Positions 42,131-46,381 of a stretch of 46,381 bases of DNA are shown here, piece after piece. Within the stretch, counting starts at the first letter, position 1, and every line of letters starts with the position of its first letter. The notes below the pieces were generated by a model. The model saw only the letters and a program-made list of their open reading frames with translations. It had not been told where the DNA came from and did no database searches. Made by a program: the position numbers and the translations under genes. The stretch is from Spirochaetota bacterium (lineage in GTDB: Bacteria; Spirochaetota; JAGLSM01; JAKPMW01), in the NCBI GenBank assembly GCA_031283155.1, contig JAITCI010000052.1, positions 1 to 46,381 on the forward strand. The letters run 5' to 3'.

Positions 42131-43861
42131 CTACAGCTCATCGCTCGCAAAGGGGAGTACCTGGCGAATCTTTTCAGCGCCCGTAAAGAGCATACAGAGG
42201 CGGTCAAAGCCGAGAGCCATGCCCGCAGAGGGGGGCAGTCCAGCCTCGAGCGCCTCCAGAAATTTTTCGTCCATCACCGGGAGCGCGGGATATTGCTTTT
42301 TTTCGCCTGCGCGTATTCCGGCGTTTCGGGAAATTTCATTATGTAATTTCCCTAATTTGGCGAGTTCGCTTTCTTCGGGATTCTGCGTTTTTTCTCCTAA
42401 CTTACGGAAAATTCCAATATGTAATTTTTTAAATTCGTCGCGCCCGTCATCAGCGGACTCCGTAGGCTTATGCGTTTCTGCTGTTGTTTTATCGGAAATT
42501 TCATTATGTAATTTTCCGGCTTCATCGCGCTCGCAGCCTCCCACATCCTCCGCCATCTCCCGCCGTGTTTCCAGATCGCGCATAAAGCGCGCGCGCTGTT
42601 CCGCCGCGTTGGTCAGCTCCTCAAAGCCATTCGCGAGTTCCATGCCCGCTATCAAAAGTTCGGCGCGCTTCGCTATACTTGAATTTTCGGGATCAAGACG
42701 CGCGAGACTCGCGAGCGGCGCGGGCCAGTCGGTGATGAACACCGGAGCGGCATAGTCCAGCGCATTTTCGCAGCGCTCCCAGAGGCGGGTGAAGAGCTGT
42801 TCGTAGCGCTCGCCCGCATTTTCCATCGCAAAGAGCCCGGCACGGTACCCGCGTTCATACAGTTCAGCGGCTTCTGTAACGCCCCGGAGATCAAGCCCCA
42901 GGGTGTTCCGCACAATATCGAGGATCGGGATTCGCGGCCAGGGATGCGCGTCCATCGTGATCGTTTTTCCGCGCGCGAGGCGCAAGATGCCATCCCCCTG
43001 GTTGAGCGGCGAATGCTTCCATACCGAAGCGATCAGATCCTCGAGTTCATCCAGAATGGTTTCGAGCGGTACCCAAACGTGGTACCACTCCGCCATTGTG
43101 AATTCGGGGTTATGCCTCGCGGAAATTTCGCGCGCGCGGAATACCGGCCCGATACTGACGATGCGCTCAAACCCGCCGACGAGCATACGCTTCATCTGCA
43201 GCTCGGGCGAGGGGGAGAGCCAGCCCGATTCCGCGCGGGTAAGCGCAAGATGCGCCTCGGGATTGACCGCAGGCACAAGAACGGGCATCGCGATTTCGGT
43301 ATATCCATGCGCGTCGAACCAGGATTCCATCGCGCGCATAAAACGATGCCGGAATTTAAGGATCCCCATGCGCGTGCGTCCCGATGCGTCCGGTTTGCGC
43401 CAGCGCAGGATATCCGCGCATTCGCGGGAATGCGGCTTTGGGTCTGCGGCGTCCACGTCGTGTGGACGGGGGGGAAGCCAGTCCCGCTGAACGGGGGGAG
43501 GGGGTAGAGTGCTTTGAGAATTTTTTAATATGAAATTTCCAGAGTTATCATCTGCGCTGTCAAGGGCATCATTTTCAGCACACCCATGAGCGCAATTTTT
43601 CAATATGAAATTTTCCGCGCTGCCCGGAGCCGCAGCTTTGTAATTTCCCGTGCGGTTAAAAACAGCCACTTCATAATACGCATCGCCCGCATCCAGCGCG
43701 AGGCGCGCCATATTCCCAACAGAGGGGAGCGCGCAGCCCTCGCGGGTGGGGGGGTACGTCCGCAGGCGATCCTCATGCCACAGCGTGATCTCATTTTGGG
43801 AAACGGCGGCGACCCGCCCAAAAACAAAGCGCTCAGAGCCGTTCGACGTAGGATTTGTCAC
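42131..43861 (-). CDS. epmA: EF-P lysyltransferase EpmA (GenX), enlarged by repeat insertions
   Basis: A 576-residue class II aminoacyl-tRNA-synthetase-like protein, against about 325 residues in E. coli EpmA. Core motifs are GPVFRAREISARHNPEFTM (motif 2), GMELANGFEELTNA and GMALGFDRLCMLF (motif 3). Two regions are extra: residues about 74-125, with ENFILKN and GNFILKN, and about 440-519, with KLHNEIS twice and KLHIGIF. Each short phrase comes from a copy of one DNA palindrome. The first 70 residues may be an OB-like remnant. The start is GTG at 43861, overlapping the efp end by 29 bases, with no clear ribosome site. EpmA attaches lysine or beta-lysine to EF-P; epmB is not in the window. Confidence 0.88.
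   Translation of the reverse strand: MTNPTSNGSERFVFGRVAAVSQNEITLWHEDRLRTYPPTREGCALPSVGNMARLALDAGDAYYEVAVFNRTGNYKAAAPGSAENFILKNCAHGCAENDALDSADDNSGNFILKNSQSTLPPPPVQRDWLPPRPHDVDAADPKPHSRECADILRWRKPDASGRTRMGILKFRHRFMRAMESWFDAHGYTEIAMPVLVPAVNPEAHLALTRAESGWLSPSPELQMKRMLVGGFERIVSIGPVFRAREISARHNPEFTMAEWYHVWVPLETILDELEDLIASVWKHSPLNQGDGILRLARGKTITMDAHPWPRIPILDIVRNTLGLDLRGVTEAAELYERGYRAGLFAMENAGERYEQLFTRLWERCENALDYAAPVFITDWPAPLASLARLDPENSSIAKRAELLIAGMELANGFEELTNAAEQRARFMRDLETRREMAEDVGGCERDEAGKLHNEISDKTTAETHKPTESADDGRDEFKKLHIGIFRKLGEKTQNPEESELAKLGKLHNEISRNAGIRAGEKKQYPALPVMDEKFLEALEAGLPPSAGMALGFDRLCMLFTGAEKIRQVLPFASDEL
42328..42518. repeat. Three copies of a ~25-bp palindrome inside epmA (C-terminal set)
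   Basis: Copies lie at 42328-42352, 42406-42430 and 42493-42518. The first pairs 11 of 12 positions around its centre (GGGAAATT / AATTTCCC with CAT/ATG inside). In the epmA frame they encode KLHNEIS, KLHIGIF and KLHNEIS. Spacing is about 75-90 bases. The sequences between them are unlike any EpmA region. Confidence 0.85.
43518..43617. repeat. Two copies of the epmA palindrome (N-terminal set)
   Basis: Copies at 43518-43540 and 43592-43617 carry AATTT...ATATGAAATTT...CC, the opposite orientation and a different reading phase. They encode GNFILKN and ENFILKN. They lie between the N-terminal domain and the catalytic core. Confidence 0.8.
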
Positions 43862-44390
43862 GGGTATCGATTTTCAAAACGTCGCCGGTCTTGACGAACA
43901 TCGGAACCTGCACAACTCCGCCCGTGGCAAGGGTGGCGGGTTTATAGGAAGTGGTGACGGTATTGCCCTTGTCGGCGACGATGGTTTCGGAGACCTCAAG
44001 CTCCACAAATATGGGCAGCGTCACGGAGACCGGCACGTCGTTGTAAAAGAGTACCTTGACCGTGGTATTCTCTTTCATGAAGCCGGCGGCGTCTCCGACT
44101 TTTTTCGCGGGAATCTCGATCTGCTCATAGCTCGTGTTGTCCATAAAGGCGTAGCTCTCGCCGTTGTAGTAAATGTACTCCATCATTTTTTCTTCAACGT
44201 TGGCTTCCTGCAGCTTCTCGCCGGATTTATAGGTGCGGTCGAGCACCGCCCCGGTCAGGAGATTCTTGAAACGGCAGCGGGTAAAGGCGCTGCCCTTGCC
44301 CGGATTGACAAACTGAAATTCAACGACGGTATAGGGCGCGCCATCGATCTCCACCATGAGTCCCTTCGATATATCTGTGGTATCCAGCAC
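43833..44390 (-). CDS. efp: Translation elongation factor P
   Basis: A 185-residue EF-P, which rescues ribosomes stalled at polyproline. Domain 1 has VNPGKGSAF with the modifiable lysine at residue 32; the later blocks SYEQIEIPAKKVG and GNTVTTSYKPATLATG are typical of EF-P domains 2-3. The start is GTG at 44390 with AAGGAG six bases upstream; a longer frame reading through to 44807 has no support. The epmA gene overlaps its end, so enzyme and substrate are co-expressed. Confidence 0.95.
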   Translation of the reverse strand: MLDTTDISKGLMVEIDGAPYTVVEFQFVNPGKGSAFTRCRFKNLLTGAVLDRTYKSGEKLQEANVEEKMMEYIYYNGESYAFMDNTSYEQIEIPAKKVGDAAGFMKENTTVKVLFYNDVPVSVTLPIFVELEVSETIVADKGNTVTTSYKPATLATGGVVQVPMFVKTGDVLKIDTRDKSYVERL

Positions 44391-44488
44391 AGTCCGCTCC
44401 TTAAGCGCGAAATAATGATGTGTAAAAATACTCTCTGGAGGGGGTGTACACAAAATTTCTTTTGCAGGGGGAGCGGCGAAGGGCTGCG

Positions 44489-44617
44489 TATAATTTTTCT
44501 TGCGTGATCGCGGAGTTGCAGGCATACGCTCCCCTAACTGCCAGGATGGCAGTACCCCGCGCGCAACAGGATGTTGCGAACGGCGCGGGGCAGCGGCAGC
44601 CCCTCCGGGTCTGCCCC
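44489..44617 (+). ncRNA. Candidate small RNA with two GGA-loop hairpins
   Basis: TATAAT at 44489-44494 is a consensus -10 box, although its -35 is poor (TTGCAG, 21-base gap). Downstream, ACTGCCA/TGGCAGT (44537-44553) and CGCAACA/TGTTGCG (44562-44578) both hold loop GGA. The second is nested in a CCCCGCG/CGCGGGG stem (44555-44590). GGGGCAG/CTGCCCC forms another hairpin at 44587-44617. No coding signal or T-run terminator is seen. The rest of the 44391-44974 gap holds only repeat phrases and no gene. Confidence 0.35.
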
Positions 44618-44682
44618 GACCCCCAATTATAAAAGACCTGTACACAGCCAAACAAGAAATGCCGAAGCCGAGAAGATGCCGC

Positions 44683-44894
44683 GAATACGACGAATAAAAA
44701 AACATTGGCCACGAATCACACGAATGAAAGGATCGAATAAAAACCAAAAAGGCAAAAACTATGATTGGGGTAAATACGGGAGTAAAAGCCAAAACCAAAA
44801 GCCGCAAGCCTGTAGTGAACCCCTTTTTGTCTTTTTCGCGCCTCTATTCGGTCTTTTTCGTGGCCAAATGCCTTGTAGTTGCTTTTTTCGCGGC
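44683..44894. repeat. Dispersed repeat, left copy flanking the PIN locus
   Basis: The region holds CCACGAATCACACGAATG and AAAACCAAAAAGGC phrases. It ends with CTTTTTGTCTTTTTCG (44823-44838) and a block at 44859-44894 that recurs in the same orientation at 45791-45806 and 45826-45860. The two copies bracket the PIN gene and its partner. Confidence 0.7.
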
Positions 44895-44974
44895 TGAATT
44901 TGAGCGTGTTGTACAAAAACCGTGATAAAAATAAGAATTTTGCGGTATACTTTCTTTATAGAGAGGGGCTTGCT

Positions 44975-45463
44975 ATGCTCAGGATTCCAACGGTGTAGCT
45001 GGAAACGACTATTTTTAATTTTCCTTTTGCCGACGACGCGCCCCAATACAAAGCGGATACGCTCAAGTTGTTTGCAGAAATAAAAGAGGGGAAGTTCCGC
45101 CCTTTCACCTCGGAATATGTTATTGAAGAATTAGGCAAAACAAAGGATGTTGAAAAACGCGAAAAAATGAAAGCGCTTATAACAGAATACGGAATAACAG
45201 TGCTTCCCTTAAACAAAGAGGCGGCGCAGCTTGCGGATATGTATATCGCGGCGGGGATTATTTCAAAGCGATATCAAACGGATGCGCGCCACATAGCCGC
45301 AGCGACGATTGCAGGAATTGATATCATTGTCAGTTTAAATTTTCGGCATATTGTAAGGCATAAAACTATATTTGAAACCGAGTTTGTTAATATCCGTGAA
45401 GGATTCAAGCGAGTTTTTATTCATACTCCGGCAGAGGTGACTAGCAATGACGAAGACACTTGA
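44975..45463 (+). pseudogene. PIN-domain (VapC-like) toxin gene with in-frame amber codon
   Basis: ATG at 44975 follows GAGAGGGG and a TATACT box (44946-44951). Codon 8 is TAG (44996-44998); reading on in frame gives LETTIFNFPFADDAP and 131 further residues from the next ATG at 45068. PIN proteins of this group usually begin MLRIYLDTS..., so the lost codon most likely was Tyr (TAT/TAC). Acidic residues of the PIN nuclease site remain: Glu after the stop, EELGKT and the TDARHIAAATIAGIDIIVS block. As it stands the first 31 codons, including one active-site acid, are not translated with the rest. It may be a dead toxin, a sequencing error or suppressed. Confidence 0.7.
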
Positions 45464-45650
45464 CGATTATATGAATGAACCAGACATTGCACATGAGCCG
45501 ATGCCCATTCGCGAAATCCATGCTATCCGGCTTATGATTCAAGATGAGACAAAAGATATGACCATAGAGGAAGAAATCGCATATATCCACGAGCGGGCGG
45601 TTCGCGCTATGGAATCTGTCAAAGTCAAAAATGGAGTGTTGAAAGAATAA
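45447..45650 (+). CDS. Small antitoxin-like partner of the PIN protein
   Basis: A 67-residue acidic protein: PIREIHAIRLMIQDETKDMT, then IEEEIAYIHERA. This resembles small proteins often encoded beside PIN toxins of the MLRIYLDTS type, where they probably act as antitoxin. It overlaps the PIN gene end by 17 bases and has AGAGGTG upstream of ATG. No DNA-binding domain is evident. The function is by association only. Confidence 0.65.
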   Translation: MTKTLDDYMNEPDIAHEPMPIREIHAIRLMIQDETKDMTIEEEIAYIHERAVRAMESVKVKNGVLKE

Positions 45651-46381
45651 GCAATAATGAGCCGTGCAGCTTGGCTTTTGATTTACGGACACAGCGAATA
45701 AAGCATAAGTAAAAGGAATTCAGCCACGAAGCTGTAGCGCCCGTTAAGCGCTAACTTACGAATCAAGGCTCGAAATCAAAATCTTTGGTGCTTTTTGTCT
45801 TTTTCGAGCCCTTTTTCGTGTGATTCGTGGCAAATGCCTTGTAGCTGCCTTTTTCGCGGCCTCTCGTCCTGCTCCGCAGCCCCTCGCCAAAATCGCCCTC
45901 CTTGGCAGCGAGGGGCGCTCCCTTCGCTTACATGCGACATCCGTTCCGAAGCACGTACTCCTACTTCGGAAGCAGCTCGGGACAGTACCTCCATGTACTT
46001 GCCGCATCCTGCTCTGCGGCTCCGCGTAAATACGGCGCCATTACCCTTGCCCCCACAGGGGGTAAAGGCACAAGCCAGGCACCACGAGGGGCGCTGACGT
46101 CCTGTCAAAAATTTTGTTTGCAAAATACATACCCTCATATAATATTATATCGCTATGATGATTAAAACTATAGACCCGCGTAAGAACGTACATTACCCCT
46201 TGGCATCCACAGGGTGTAAAGGTACTTTGCCTCGCCTTGCGCGCTTCGTGCGCAATACATACACCAAATTTGCCCCACGGGGGGGGGGGGGGGGGGGGAA
46301 ATCCCCCCTCTTAATTATAATTTTTTGTTTTTATGCCGGGCTTTCCCGTGTTTTTTGGGGGGCGGTGTCGCGCGCTCCCTT
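45651..46381. other. Gene-free repeat-rich tail of the window
   Basis: It contains the right copy of the flanking repeat (45791-45860), two degenerate CCCACAGGG/GGTAAAGG fragments (about 46040-46072 and 46196-46222) and a TGACG/TGTCA hairpin at 46095-46107. An ATTTTG/CAAAAT inverted repeat is at 46111-46126 and a 14-bp AT palindrome at 46137-46150. A run of 20 G follows at 46279-46298. I see no credible gene. Confidence 0.65.
46279..46298 (+). repeat. Homopolymer of 20 G
   Basis: Twenty G in a row follow TTTGCCCCAC and precede AAATCCCCCC. Such a length at the window end is either a hypervariable tract or an assembly/sequencing artefact. Confidence 0.9.

Noticed and set aside
42328-43617. CRISPR-like array from the five palindromes
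   Set aside because: Only two or three copies per region, in mixed orientation, inside a coding gene, and with unequal spacing; no cas genes are present.
44391-44807. Extended EF-P reading frame upstream of the GTG start
   Set aside because: EF-P homology starts at the GTG behind AAGGAG; the extra 139 residues run through repeats and hairpins.
46155-46381. Open frame from ATGATG to the window end
   Set aside because: It runs through a dispersed repeat fragment and the G run, has no ribosome site, and encodes no recognisable protein; a TATAAT nearby is not enough.

Overview
The window looks like a GC-rich chromosomal segment of a diderm bacterium. I infer Spirochaetota, probably the Treponema side. 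The reasons are: two signal-peptide beta-barrel proteins, one with a FecR domain; a SurA-like periplasmic protein; a bactofilin; an XPB-type helicase; an endonuclease-type MutL; an EF-P/EpmA pair; a citramalate synthase; and several two-component and chemotaxis genes. The assignment rests on gene content and style only. No rRNA or phylogenetic marker was tested.

Layout. 1-2406: a cut-off bacteriohemerythrin, tRNA-Arg(CCU), an orphan DNA methyltransferase and argJ. 2407-2799: repeats only. 2800-9837: map, then a signalling operon (REC-HD-GYP, lipid/diacylglycerol-kinase-like protein, hybrid histidine kinase with terminal Hpt), facing a chemotaxis receptor. 9964-16368: surE, metF, an orphan oppDF pair, an EIIA-linker-diadenylate cyclase fusion and an alpha/beta hydrolase. 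16451-21097: lysC-cimA-murI-surA-like, tightly packed. 21206-24879: ribH-nusB-TPR-PHP. 24960-29254: bactofilin, alr, glycosyltransferase, XPB-type helicase. 29326-32214: a small unknown protein, a flippase-like membrane protein and gltA. 32334-41699: a small secreted protein, two related barrel proteins, mutL-coaBC, a MEMO-family protein, a SIMPL protein and a small membrane protein. 41882-46381: a zinc-finger-like lipoprotein, epmA with in-frame palindromic insertions, efp, a PIN-toxin gene broken by an amber codon with its small partner, then repeats and a 20-G run.

How the genes work together. Many genes overlap by 4-11 bp, so translational coupling is probable. Biosynthetic genes cover arginine, threonine/lysine/isoleucine precursors, D-Glu and D-Ala for peptidoglycan, CoA, riboflavin and methyl-THF. 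Signalling involves two cyclic dinucleotides: c-di-GMP hydrolysis (HD-GYP) and c-di-AMP synthesis (DAC).

The most unusual signals are outside ordinary genes. (1) A family of short hairpins keeps a CA-GGA-TG (or close) loop while the stem bases change in compensating pairs; it resembles CsrA/RsmA target hairpins. (2) Five copies of a ~24-bp palindrome sit inside epmA and lengthen the protein, resembling the palindromic elements known from Rickettsia genes. (3) A 150-bp inverted repeat shows one small repeat inserted symmetrically into another. (4) The diadenylate cyclase carries a PTS EIIA domain.
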